A DNA stretch of 64,000 nt from NCBI GenBank assembly GCA_019454985.1, contig JACFNF010000004.1, positions 91,009-155,008 of the forward strand, given 5' to 3'. The notes under the pieces are model-generated. The model had not been told where the DNA came from. It worked only from the letters and a program-made list of their open reading frames with translations, and did not search any database. The position numbers and the translations under genes were made by a program. Origin of the DNA: Bacteroidales bacterium (GTDB lineage: Bacteria; Bacteroidota; Bacteroidia; Bacteroidales; F082). Below, one piece after another: positions 43,418 to 51,777 of this stretch. Numbering within the stretch: the stretch's first letter is position 1; each line of letters starts with the position of its first letter.

Positions 43418-45463
43418 TTAAAACTCAAGCACCTCTTTGGCAGCCAAATAAATCTTTTCGGCGTTTGGCAGGATGGCTTTTTCCAGAATGCGATTAAAGC
43501 CAATGGGTGTAAATGTGGAGCCGACACGCTTCACCGGGGCATCGAGAAAGCTGAAAGCTTCATCGGCGATGGTGGCTGCCAGCTCGCCGCCAAATCCACC
43601 AAACATCTTGTCTTCGTGCACTACCAATACCCGTGAAGTCTTTTTCACCGAATTCAAAATGGTTTCTTTATCGAGCGGGATGAGCGAGCGGATGTCCACC
43701 ACTTCCACACTCCGTCCGTTTTCGTTTTCGATGCGTTCGGCCACCTGCAAAGCCATGTGTGTTGTGTTTCCGTATGTGATGATGCTCAGGTGTTTGCCTT
43801 CGCGACGAATCCTTGCCTTGCCAAAGGGCACTTCAAAATCGTCGGGTACCATGGTTTCGGCTACCGGGTCGTTGTACAATGCTTTGGGTTCGAGGAAAAC
43901 GGTCGGGCCTTCGGAACGCATGGCCGTGCGGAGCAATCCGGCAGCGTCATCGGCAAACGAGGGATACACAATGCGAAGGCCCGGCAGGGTTGTAAGTGCT
44001 CCCTCAATGGTTTGGCTATGATAAAGGCCGCCGCCGATATAACCTCCGGAGGCTAACCGGATGGTTACGTTCGGTGCAAAAGCGCCATTGCTGCGCCAAT
44101 AGTCGTGCGAGGTCTCGAGCAGTTGCTCCATGGCCGGCCAGAAATAATCGGCAAACTCGGCTCCTTCGATGACGATTCGGATTTTTTTGTCGAAACGGCT
44201 CATGCCGTTGGCGGTGCCGGTGATATAATCCTCGGCGATGGGCGCATTGAATACGCGTTCGCGGCCAAACTCCTGTTGCATCCCTTTTGTGACGTTGAAG
44301 ATGCCGCCTTTGTCTTTGTTGGCCACATCCTGCCCCCAGATGTAGGTGTCGGGATTATGACGGAATTCGGCTTTCAGTGTTTCGTTGAGGGCCTGGATAA
44401 ACTTCAGCTTACGGCCTTTGGTGCCATCGTGCAAACCCTGCGGATATTTCGTTGACACATAAGGAGCCGGCATCACAAAATTGAAAATAGATTCGGGCGT
44501 CGGATCGGGAGCCACAATGGCTTTTTTGTGGGCAGCCGAAATGGTCTTGCGGGCTTCCTCGTCCAAAGCTGCAATTTCTTCTTCGGTAAACTTGCCCGAA
44601 TGCAGCAACTGGATCTTAAAACGTTCGAGCGGGTCGGACAGTTTCACGCAATGAAGTTCGTTGTCGTCGCGATACAGCTCGTGATTGTCGCTGTTGGAAT
44701 GCGAATGGATGCGCACGCAATTGGCATGCACAATCACCGGAATGCCATGAGTTTCGATGTATTCCCTTGCGGCAAAGACCGTATTCATCGAATCGAACAC
44801 ATTTTTGCCGTCGCAATACATGATTTTCAGGTTCTTGATACCGCTATAGTTTGCTGCTGCACGGCGGTTGGCTGATTGGTCGCGCTGGGGCACCGAGATG
44901 CCGAACTGGTTGTCCTGAAACACAAACATCACCGGCAGTTTCTCGTTCGAAGCACCATTGATGGCCTCGAACACATAACCTTCGGAAGTGGATGATTCGC
45001 CCTGTGAGCTGATGGCAATGCCTTTGGCTCCGTAGCGTTTGATGGCTCTGGCCACACCCACGGCATGAAGGGTATGGTTACCCGTGGCCGACGACACATT
45101 CTGGATGTTCCACTCCGGCTTGGCAAAATGGTTCGACATATGTCGCCCGCCACTGGCGATGTCCGTACCTTTAGAAATCCCGTTGAGGATGATTTCTTCG
45201 GCTGTCAGCCCAGCCGAAATAGCGGTGAGCATATCGCGATAGTATGGAAACAGAAAATCAACATTGCGACGGAACACCTGGCCAAGCGCCAGTTGTATTG
45301 CATCGTGACCGGCATAAGGGGCATGATACGACCAGCCTAAGGCCTGTTTCAGGTAATTGGGCGCTTTGTCGTCAATCTGACGGCCTAAAGTCATCAGGCT
45401 ATACCATTTTTTCAGAGTCTCTTTGTCCGTTGTTTCGAGTGTAAACTTTCTCTTTTGTGTCAT
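43418..45463 (-). CDS. 2-oxoacid dehydrogenase E1 component, alpha and beta fused
   Basis: 681 residues joining both E1 subunits. The alpha half (1-330) has the thiamine diphosphate fold with SSQGESSTSEGYVFEAINGA, FQDNQFGISVPQ and ASGGRHMSNHF. The beta half (350-681) has IWGQDVANKDKGGIFNVT, PIAEDYITGTANGMS, EFADYFWPAMEQLLE and DIRSLIPLD. Fused E1 proteins of this type are usual in Bacteroidota and are labelled branched-chain 2-oxoacid or pyruvate dehydrogenase E1; the substrate cannot be fixed by eye. E2 and E3 genes are not in the window. Confidence 0.9.
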   Translation of the reverse strand: MTQKRKFTLETTDKETLKKWYSLMTLGRQIDDKAPNYLKQALGWSYHAPYAGHDAIQLALGQVFRRNVDFLFPYYRDMLTAISAGLTAEEIILNGISKGTDIASGGRHMSNHFAKPEWNIQNVSSATGNHTLHAVGVARAIKRYGAKGIAISSQGESSTSEGYVFEAINGASNEKLPVMFVFQDNQFGISVPQRDQSANRRAAANYSGIKNLKIMYCDGKNVFDSMNTVFAAREYIETHGIPVIVHANCVRIHSHSNSDNHELYRDDNELHCVKLSDPLERFKIQLLHSGKFTEEEIAALDEEARKTISAAHKKAIVAPDPTPESIFNFVMPAPYVSTKYPQGLHDGTKGRKLKFIQALNETLKAEFRHNPDTYIWGQDVANKDKGGIFNVTKGMQQEFGRERVFNAPIAEDYITGTANGMSRFDKKIRIVIEGAEFADYFWPAMEQLLETSHDYWRSNGAFAPNVTIRLASGGYIGGGLYHSQTIEGALTTLPGLRIVYPSFADDAAGLLRTAMRSEGPTVFLEPKALYNDPVAETMVPDDFEVPFGKARIRREGKHLSIITYGNTTHMALQVAERIENENGRSVEVVDIRSLIPLDKETILNSVKKTSRVLVVHEDKMFGGFGGELAATIADEAFSFLDAPVKRVGSTFTPIGFNRILEKAILPNAEKIYLAAKEVLEF

Positions 45464-45506
45464 TTTTTCAACTTTTGAGGGCTACAGCCACTTTTTTTTG
45501 AGGGTG

Positions 45507-45540
45507 CAAAAATAGGTATTTTTCTTTAATTTATATCCAA
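45507..45540 (-). promoter_or_regulatory. Promoter of the E1 fusion gene
   Basis: On the minus strand TTG (45538-45540), 23 bases, then TATTTTTG (45507-45514). Both boxes fit the Bacteroidota consensus; the ATG is at 45463. Confidence 0.6.
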
Positions 45541-45662
45541 TCTAAATAAGCCCGATTCAGAAATGAATCCCACGAAGCGGTGTTTATTCGGGTTATTAAA
45601 CACAGAAGCCGAAAAGAAGTTCAATGTATGCCTGCATTGAAAGGCTAAAGGGTTATGAAAAG

Positions 45663-46235
45663 CTATTGACGGACAATGGTAAACGTTCCGCCTTCTTCCA
45701 TACGGATGATGGTGGTGGCTTTGGCGGCTTTGATTTCGTTGTGGTAAAGATTCACGATATGATCCACTTTTCTCTTGAGTTCGGCTGAGATTTGTTCGAA
45801 GAACAAGGCGGTAGGCTCGCCCGAGAAGTTGGCCGAGGTGGAAGCAATCGGTTTGTCGAACATTTTGACCAAAGCGGTGCAAAAGGGGTCATTAGTCACC
45901 CGAATGCAGATCGAGCCATCTTTACCCAGTACATTTTTTGCAAAGTTGCGGGCATTGGGATAAATAATGCTGATGGGGTTTGCGGCATAAGCAATCAGGT
46001 CTATGGCGATGGGAGGCACCTCGGTCAGATAATGCCGAAGCCTGTCGGTGGACTCGATGAGTGCAATCAGGCTGTTCTGTTCATTTTTGCGTTTGATTTT
46101 AAACAGTTGCTCCACCGCACGGCTGTTGGTAGCATCGCAGCCAAGGCCCCAGATGGTATCGGTCGGGTAAAGGATCACTTTCCCTTTGCGCAGAGCCTCG
46201 CAAGCCAGAGTCACTTCTTTTTCAAATATGTTCAT
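45663..46235 (-). CDS. tsaC: L-threonylcarbamoyladenylate synthase (TsaC/YrdC type)
   Basis: 190 residues, the short YrdC form without the Sua5 extension. It makes threonylcarbamoyl-AMP from threonine, bicarbonate and ATP, the first step of t6A formation. Motifs: PTDTIWGLGCDA, KIKRKNEQNSL (KxR), ISIIYPNARNF and STSANFSGEPT (SxN). It overlaps the stop of the upstream glycosyltransferase gene by ATGA. Confidence 0.93.
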   Translation of the reverse strand: MNIFEKEVTLACEALRKGKVILYPTDTIWGLGCDATNSRAVEQLFKIKRKNEQNSLIALIESTDRLRHYLTEVPPIAIDLIAYAANPISIIYPNARNFAKNVLGKDGSICIRVTNDPFCTALVKMFDKPIASTSANFSGEPTALFFEQISAELKRKVDHIVNLYHNEIKAAKATTIIRMEEGGTFTIVRQ

Positions 46236-47239
46236 AACCTTTCCAAAAGCTTATTTTCATCAATCTCAAATGCACACCGAAAATGCTTCTCGGGGCACTG
46301 CCGATGGCCATGGATGCCGCAGGGACGGCAATAGAGCGGCCGGTCAATCTGCACAACGTCGGCGTCATCGCTCAGGGGGCCAAAACCAAATTCGGGCACT
46401 GTGGAGCAAAAAACGGCTGTCACAGGGGCATTCACCGCGCTGCACAGGTGCAATGGAGCCGAATCGTTCACAAAATTCATCCGCGCATCGCGCATCAAAG
46501 CAGCAGATTGCAGCAGGCTGAGCCGTCCGCAAAGTTCCATCGTCAGCGGATGTTGTGCTGCTCCCATGATACGCCGGCAAAGAGCCTGATCGGTCGGACC
46601 GCCCAAAAGATAAACCTGAAGATGTGGCGGTGCTTTTTTCAAAAACGAAACCCATCGCTCTTCGGGATATTGCTTGGTAAACCACAACGAAGCCGGCGCT
46701 ATGGTGATGTATTCCCGATGTTTGTAGGGCATCACTGCATCTTCGTCAGATGGCTGAGGATAAAGGCGGGGACGGCGCCGGGACTCCGAAACAAAATCCC
46801 GGATCAGGCTGAGATTGCGGTCAACCTCATGATGGGCGCTGCCTCCCGCATTGAAATGATGTGAAACCCAACGGCTGAAAAACCGACTCATCGGATTTTT
46901 ATCGAAACCAACGGTAGCTCCTGCCCCGCTCAATGCCGTGAGCAGTCCGGTGGTGAAAAAACGTTGCACATTGAAGACCAAGTCGTAACGCCGGTGGCGA
47001 ATCTTACTGATCAGGCGAAACAAATTACGGTATTTGTGTGATTTCTTATCCCACAACAAGACCTCATTCACAAAAGGGTGGCCATCGAACAAGGCGCCGA
47101 AACCTTTTCGAACCAACACATGTATCGTAGCCTCAGGGTATTGGCCATGAAGCGACTCAATCAGTGGCGTGATGAGAATCACATCGCCGATGGATGCTGT
47201 CTGAATGATGAGGATACGTTTATGCACAGCAGGCGTCAT
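46232..47239 (-). CDS. Glycosyltransferase family 9 (heptosyltransferase-like)
   Basis: 335 residues from the ATG at 47239, or 331 from a GTG at 47227. Features: KRILIIQTASIGDVILITPLI at the N-terminus (nucleotide-sugar transferase start), APASLWFTKQYPEERW, LLGGPTDQALCRR, NDSAPLHLCSAVNAPVTAVF, and a Cys-rich end YCRPCGIHGHRQCPEKHFRC. GT9 enzymes add heptose or similar sugars to the lipopolysaccharide core. The GTG start gives the family's usual MxKRILII beginning and fits better with the upstream promoter, which would leave almost no leader for the ATG. Confidence 0.9.
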   Translation of the reverse strand: MTPAVHKRILIIQTASIGDVILITPLIESLHGQYPEATIHVLVRKGFGALFDGHPFVNEVLLWDKKSHKYRNLFRLISKIRHRRYDLVFNVQRFFTTGLLTALSGAGATVGFDKNPMSRFFSRWVSHHFNAGGSAHHEVDRNLSLIRDFVSESRRRPRLYPQPSDEDAVMPYKHREYITIAPASLWFTKQYPEERWVSFLKKAPPHLQVYLLGGPTDQALCRRIMGAAQHPLTMELCGRLSLLQSAALMRDARMNFVNDSAPLHLCSAVNAPVTAVFCSTVPEFGFGPLSDDADVVQIDRPLYCRPCGIHGHRQCPEKHFRCAFEIDENKLLERL

Positions 47240-47243
47240 GCCG

Positions 47244-47273
47244 CAAATTTAGCATTTTCCTGTTTGGCGCAAA
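47244..47273 (-). promoter_or_regulatory. Promoter of the GT9-tsaC operon
   Basis: Minus strand TTTG (47270-47273), 18 bases, TAAATTTG (47244-47251). Both boxes are exact. The predicted transcription start is close to 47237, at or past the annotated ATG. Confidence 0.6.
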
Positions 47274-47334
47274 ATGTTCGTTTTTTTTATCCTTAAACCC
47301 GCTCCACAAGACGGTTTTCAAGAATAACTCCCCT

Positions 47335-47350
47335 CCCCCCCAAAAAAAAA
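47335..47350 (+). repeat. Homopolymer run C7-A9
   Basis: Seven C followed by nine A, ending 5 bases before a -33 TTTG (47356). Such runs can vary in length by slippage and could change promoter strength. Confidence 0.6.
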
Positions 47351-47355
47351 TTCAC

Positions 47356-47389
47356 TTTGTCGAAAGCACTCCAAAAGGCTTTAAATTTG
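47356..47389 (+). promoter_or_regulatory. Consensus promoter upstream of a small ORF and the metallophosphoesterase
   Basis: TTTG (47356-47359), 22 bases, TAAATTTG (47382-47389). Expected start of transcription near 47396, giving a leader of about 260 bases to the metallophosphoesterase, with a 32-codon frame inside. Confidence 0.6.
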
Positions 47390-47409
47390 CTGCATCCGAA
47401 ACCCCATTC

Positions 47410-47508
47410 ATGAAACGGAAAGACCACTCTTCCGGTAAATCGCCCCCGCGCATCAGCCTCCGAAACCTCTTAAATGGTGTGACTTTCACGGAAACAGACA
47501 CTTTTTAA
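47410..47508 (+). CDS. Possible 32-residue leader peptide
   Basis: ATG to TAA directly after a good promoter. The peptide (starts MKRKDHSSGKSPPRIS, ends TFTETDTF) is basic at its start and has no family I know. It could be a translated leader or chance; no strong ribosome binding site or hairpin is visible. Not counted as a firm gene. Confidence 0.3.
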   Translation: MKRKDHSSGKSPPRISLRNLLNGVTFTETDTF

Positions 47509-47654
47509 GATGCGCTTCACAACGAGTTCTGTCCGCATGAACTGCCAGGACAAATCTTTTCTGAGAAAAATAGCACAAAGAAAATCGGGATGCCCTCCAT
47601 TCATTGCCCTCAGAGCAAATTCAAAATCAAATTCACAAACAAAACCTTTTACCG

Positions 47655-48980
47655 ATGAAAAATCTGATGAGAATATTCAGTGTGCTATTTGCGACCCTGG
47701 TCATCACCGCTTCGGTTTCATGCAAAAAGTCGGAACCGGATAACCCTGAAAATGACCCTTTTAGCAATGGTGGAAACGAAAGAAACGTAATCGTAGTGAT
47801 CAGCGACCTTCATCTTGGCGCCGATTTGGCCTATGCTGAGTGTAGTGAAAATTTAACGGCTTTGGAAAATTTTCTTGAGAAAGTGAGAAAAGCTCCAAAT
47901 GTCAAAGAGCTTATCATTGCCGGAGATTTGCTCGACGAATGGTATGTTCCGGCCAACGTCAACACCTATCAGGGAAAAGACCAGACAGATTTTGTCGGGC
48001 GCATCGCGACAAGCAATAAAGATGTGGTGGATGTTTTCAACAAAATCATTCGAGAAAAAAAGATCACGGTGACTTATGTGCCTGGAAACCACGACCTGAC
48101 CATTACTTCGGAAAATGTCAACCTTGTTTTCCCGGGAATCAACCAGGTGCGTGACAACGAACAAGGCATAGGCACATATTCGCCCCCGGGCATGCCGGCT
48201 TTAGCCATTGAACACGGGCACCGGTATAACTTTTTCTGTGCGCCCGACCCATATTCAAATCAGGATATTGCGCCGGGCACCATCACGCCGCCGGGATATT
48301 TCTTTACAAGGATAGCCGCACTTCATCATGTGCAGGATTGTCATACCCCCAACGACACCATGCCGGAACTGACACAAAACACTTCGGGCGGCTTAAGCCA
48401 GGGTTTATTGTTCATCTACTGGAATGTCTGGAAGTGGGCCATCAAACTTCTGCCGGTGGAAAACAAATTTGACGAAAACATCATCGTCACGAATGTGGAC
48501 GGATTCACCGGAACATACTCCATCAACGATTTGCTGCCGTATCAAGCCACTGCCGGTGGCGAAATTGACGTTCATCTGTTCCGGGGCATACAGGATACAT
48601 GGGATCAACGACAAGCCTACAACCACGTACCCGTCAATATTCCGGCACAGCAGGCCATCGCCAATTCAGCTTCCGCAGACGAAACGGACAATCAGGCGAA
48701 GATCCAATATTTCCAAAATCCGAATTCCGACAAAAGAATCGTCGTCTTCGGCCACACCCATGACGCCAAAATCATCCCCTCGGAAAACCTTCAGGGGCAA
48801 AAAACGATTTATGCAAATTCAGGAACCTGGATTGACCATAACAATGCAGGCCCGACAACGATGAATTTTGTGGTCATTCAACCGCAAAAGGCCGATGCCG
48901 CTTCGCAAACCAAGATCAAGCTATACAATTATCAGGGAGAGGTTTTCACACAAATGGCTGCGGACTCATTGAGGCTTTAA
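47655..48980 (+). CDS. Metallophosphoesterase lipoprotein
   Basis: 441 residues from the ATG at 47655, where the signal peptide begins; the frame upstream starts only with TTG. A lipobox-like ASVSC puts Cys23 as the first mature residue. The calcineurin-like metal site is complete: ISDLHLG (Asp51, His53), AGDLLDEW, PGNHD, and two late His motifs, IEHGHRYN and FGHTHDAK. Compared with LpxH or generic phosphoesterases it has a ~100-residue insertion between GNHD and the last GHTH. It is an envelope enzyme of unknown substrate. Confidence 0.88.
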   Translation: MKNLMRIFSVLFATLVITASVSCKKSEPDNPENDPFSNGGNERNVIVVISDLHLGADLAYAECSENLTALENFLEKVRKAPNVKELIIAGDLLDEWYVPANVNTYQGKDQTDFVGRIATSNKDVVDVFNKIIREKKITVTYVPGNHDLTITSENVNLVFPGINQVRDNEQGIGTYSPPGMPALAIEHGHRYNFFCAPDPYSNQDIAPGTITPPGYFFTRIAALHHVQDCHTPNDTMPELTQNTSGGLSQGLLFIYWNVWKWAIKLLPVENKFDENIIVTNVDGFTGTYSINDLLPYQATAGGEIDVHLFRGIQDTWDQRQAYNHVPVNIPAQQAIANSASADETDNQAKIQYFQNPNSDKRIVVFGHTHDAKIIPSENLQGQKTIYANSGTWIDHNNAGPTTMNFVVIQPQKADAASQTKIKLYNYQGEVFTQMAADSLRL

Positions 48981-49151
48981 AGAGATGCGAAGCTATCGTC
49001 ATTTTCGGGGTTTGTTCGGTCAGCCTCTGTCGCCGACCACGACCCCTAATTGAACAGTTCATATTTTGAAAAACACAGTCAAGCCCGGGCTGCCCATCAA
49101 CCCTCCATTCATACATCTACGACAGCCATGAAGGTCAGGCTTTCATCACAA

Positions 49152-49183
49152 AAAAATATCCGCCGGTTTCGGCGGATATTTTT
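49152..49183. terminator. Bidirectional intrinsic terminator
   Basis: Perfect 13-bp stem (AAAAATATCCGCC / GGCGGATATTTTT) with a GGTTTC loop, A run on the left, T run on the right. It separates the converging metallophosphoesterase and PNGase F-like genes. Confidence 0.85.
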
Positions 49184-49203
49184 GTAGTTGGAATGCACAT
49201 ATC

Positions 49204-51702
49204 TTATTGAAGCACAATCTTTTTTGTTTCTGTTTTTCGTCCCGATTCGATGGTCATCACATACACGCCTTTGGGCAGATGGCTCAGGTCGGCTTTCAGT
49301 TCGCTGCCGTTCCAGCGTGTTTGCCAGATGGCATTGCCTTTTGTATCGTGCAGCTTCACGAGGGCATTGCTGAAAAGTTCGTAACCGCTGTAACGCAGGG
49401 TGAGTAGTCCATTTGTGGGGTTTGGCGATACCGAAACATCGGCGCTGTGGTAGTTGGGATCAATGCCAACGATGGGGTTGGCCGAGTAAACGACCAAATT
49501 GGCCGCTACGTGCAGTTCGGGATTATAGCCGTCGTTGCAATCGGCACAGGTGACGCCTGTCACGCAGTCGGGGTGATGCGGATGGCAGAGGTCAACATAT
49601 TCTTCGGCAAAGCGGTATCCGAGAGTGATGGGGTTGCTTCCCACATAAGGGTTCATATTAAAGTTGAACCAGGGAGCGATGGAGCCCGGGCACCAGCCGG
49701 CGCGGTTGTGATACCAGGTTCCGTTTTGTGGCTGGCAGCCATCGGGATTGGGGTTGCACACCTGCCAGTTGTGTTGTTCAAAGGTCTGCTGTCCGTTGAC
49801 CCAGATATGGTGTTTGGTATTGTAAAACTCGGCGGCATTGCCCGTATTCAGGCTGCCCCATCCGTGTCCCGACGAGACGAGTTTGAAAGTGGAAGCAACG
49901 GCATTGTCAGGAAATTTGAAAGTGACGTTTTCCACTGGCTGCAGATTGGCATAGTCGCCAAAAGGATAAATGTCGTGCCAGATTTCGTAAACCGAGCTAT
50001 AGAGATATTGTGGGTTTCCTTTGTTGTAGTTGAGCGTCAGCTTATAGAGGAAGCCGTTGTCGAGTGTCATGCAGTTGAAGCGGAATTTCACTTTCCCCTG
50101 CAGGAGCGAAGCGTAGTCTGTCAGGTCAATGGTATGCTGGCAGGGCACGCCATAAGGGGTGATGTAGCGGATGATCTCGAACCAGCGTCCTTCGATGCCC
50201 ATGGCTTCCACGCTGGCCACACGGTCCCACTCGCCGCAACCGCCGGTGGGGCAGCTCACGGTAAGGGTAGCCGTAATCTGCTGGAAAGCACCCACATAGC
50301 ACGGCAGGGTGGCCTCAACGGTTTGGGTAGCCGTAGAGGGGTTGAGCCAGACGCCTTCGGCAGCCGTCACGGTCATGTCTTCTGCTGTCGGGACGATGTT
50401 CACCTGCACGGTTTGCACGCCCGAAGCGCCATAATTGTTGGTCGAAACAACGTTGATGGTATGTGTTCCGTAAGCCGAGGGCGTCCACCATGCGGTATAG
50501 TGGCTGTTGGCATACAGATCCTTCCCATAAATCACCTGACCATCCACCTCGAAACGCAGCCCTGTAACATTGAAAAGTGCGGGGTAGCCGATGGTAGCCA
50601 CAGCCGAAAGCTGGATTGGCGTGAGGTTTGGCATATACACCGTTCCGGGCAGCGGGTTGCGCACATTGATGTCCGGCACAAAAGTGACCGGGTCGAGCAC
50701 GGCAAAGCTGTTGATCACCGGCACGGCAGGGTTAAACTGCTCGTTGCCGGGTTGTGTGGCTTTAATGGTGACGGTTCCAGCCTCACCGGTAAGGGTTACT
50801 AAATCGCCCTCGATGGTGGCCGGACCCGAAACAACTTCAAACGACACAGGCAGTCCGGAAGTGGCTGTGGCCTCGATGGTAAAAGGCGGATGCGACACCA
50901 ATCTATCCGCGATTTGTGGGAACGAGATAGCCTGATAATTGGTGTTGAGGGTTCCGTTGAAATTGGAGGTTTCGCCGGTAAGGGCAAAGTTCATCAGTTG
51001 GGCATTGCGCTCTGGAGCGCCCACTTCGCTTTTCAGTTCGGTAATAGACGTATTGTCACCGCCCGGCACACCCTGATTGAACTTATAATACAGCTCCAGG
51101 CCTTCTTCGCTGCCGGTGAGTTCGTCCTGCATCATGGCCTGAATCTCAGCCTGACTGAGGGCTTTTTTCCATACCGAGACTTCATCAATCCGGCCGCCAA
51201 ACACAAAGTTGAAGCCGCCTAAGAGGCTTTTTCCAATACCGAAAGGCACATTGGTTCCCTGAAAAATACCCGAAGCAGGTGAGCTTCCTTTGAGGTTTCC
51301 GTTCACATAAAGTTTTACGGTATTTACATCAAAAACCCAGGCAATATGTTGCCACACCTGTGGAATCGCCGTATTGGCGGGCGAGACGTATTCGTGCAGG
51401 CCGGTGGTGGTTTTTACCCGACACTCGAGCACCCCGTTGTTGAGCTGTATCAGATACATCTCGGCATTTCCTGTTCCACTGCGAAACCCCATATAACCCT
51501 GACCATAAGCCAGTTGGTCACAGTTGAACCAGCCTGTCATAGTCAATTGATTGGTACCGCTGAAATATTGAGAAGCGTTGTCCAATATCACATAGTCGTC
51601 CACACGGTCGAAATGCAGGTATTGGTTGGATTGTGCCATTAGCCCTTTTAGGCCGCTGAGCGACAAGAGCAGGGCAATGAAGTAGATTAGGTTTTTTTTC
51701 AT
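49204..51702 (-). CDS. T9SS-exported PNGase F-like protein with LamG domain
   Basis: 832 residues, signal peptide ending GLMAQ. Domains: laminin-G-like (about 25-215, YLHFDRVDDYVIL, RIDEVSVWKKALSQAEI), an Ig-like region (255-440), then a region resembling Elizabethkingia peptide-N-glycosidase F (445-740), and a type A T9SS tail (755-832, VSPNPTNGLLTL ... GVYVMTIES). The PNGase F part keeps C-x4-C-x-EWDR (Asp493, aligning with catalytic Asp60), EIIRYITPYGV, IDLTDYASLLQG, AAEFYNTKHHIW (Glu625, aligning with Glu206) and NRAGWCPGSIAPW. The residue aligning with Glu118 is a Met, from memory of the reference sequence. PNGase F removes N-glycans from glycoproteins. Third gene after susC and susD, so the released glycan or peptide may be the imported substrate. 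Confidence 0.85.
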   Translation of the reverse strand: MKKNLIYFIALLLSLSGLKGLMAQSNQYLHFDRVDDYVILDNASQYFSGTNQLTMTGWFNCDQLAYGQGYMGFRSGTGNAEMYLIQLNNGVLECRVKTTTGLHEYVSPANTAIPQVWQHIAWVFDVNTVKLYVNGNLKGSSPASGIFQGTNVPFGIGKSLLGGFNFVFGGRIDEVSVWKKALSQAEIQAMMQDELTGSEEGLELYYKFNQGVPGGDNTSITELKSEVGAPERNAQLMNFALTGETSNFNGTLNTNYQAISFPQIADRLVSHPPFTIEATATSGLPVSFEVVSGPATIEGDLVTLTGEAGTVTIKATQPGNEQFNPAVPVINSFAVLDPVTFVPDINVRNPLPGTVYMPNLTPIQLSAVATIGYPALFNVTGLRFEVDGQVIYGKDLYANSHYTAWWTPSAYGTHTINVVSTNNYGASGVQTVQVNIVPTAEDMTVTAAEGVWLNPSTATQTVEATLPCYVGAFQQITATLTVSCPTGGCGEWDRVASVEAMGIEGRWFEIIRYITPYGVPCQHTIDLTDYASLLQGKVKFRFNCMTLDNGFLYKLTLNYNKGNPQYLYSSVYEIWHDIYPFGDYANLQPVENVTFKFPDNAVASTFKLVSSGHGWGSLNTGNAAEFYNTKHHIWVNGQQTFEQHNWQVCNPNPDGCQPQNGTWYHNRAGWCPGSIAPWFNFNMNPYVGSNPITLGYRFAEEYVDLCHPHHPDCVTGVTCADCNDGYNPELHVAANLVVYSANPIVGIDPNYHSADVSVSPNPTNGLLTLRYSGYELFSNALVKLHDTKGNAIWQTRWNGSELKADLSHLPKGVYVMTIESGRKTETKKIVLQ

Positions 51703-51777
51703 GGCTTGAAAGGTTTAATTGTTTTGGTGATTATCTGGTTATCAAATTTTTATCATGTTTTACGACATCTGAATCTG

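Noticed and set aside
49447..50802. 451-codon open frame on the plus strand
   Set aside because: It lies antisense inside the PNGase F-like gene, has no signal, domain or motif, and its composition follows from the codon use of the real gene.
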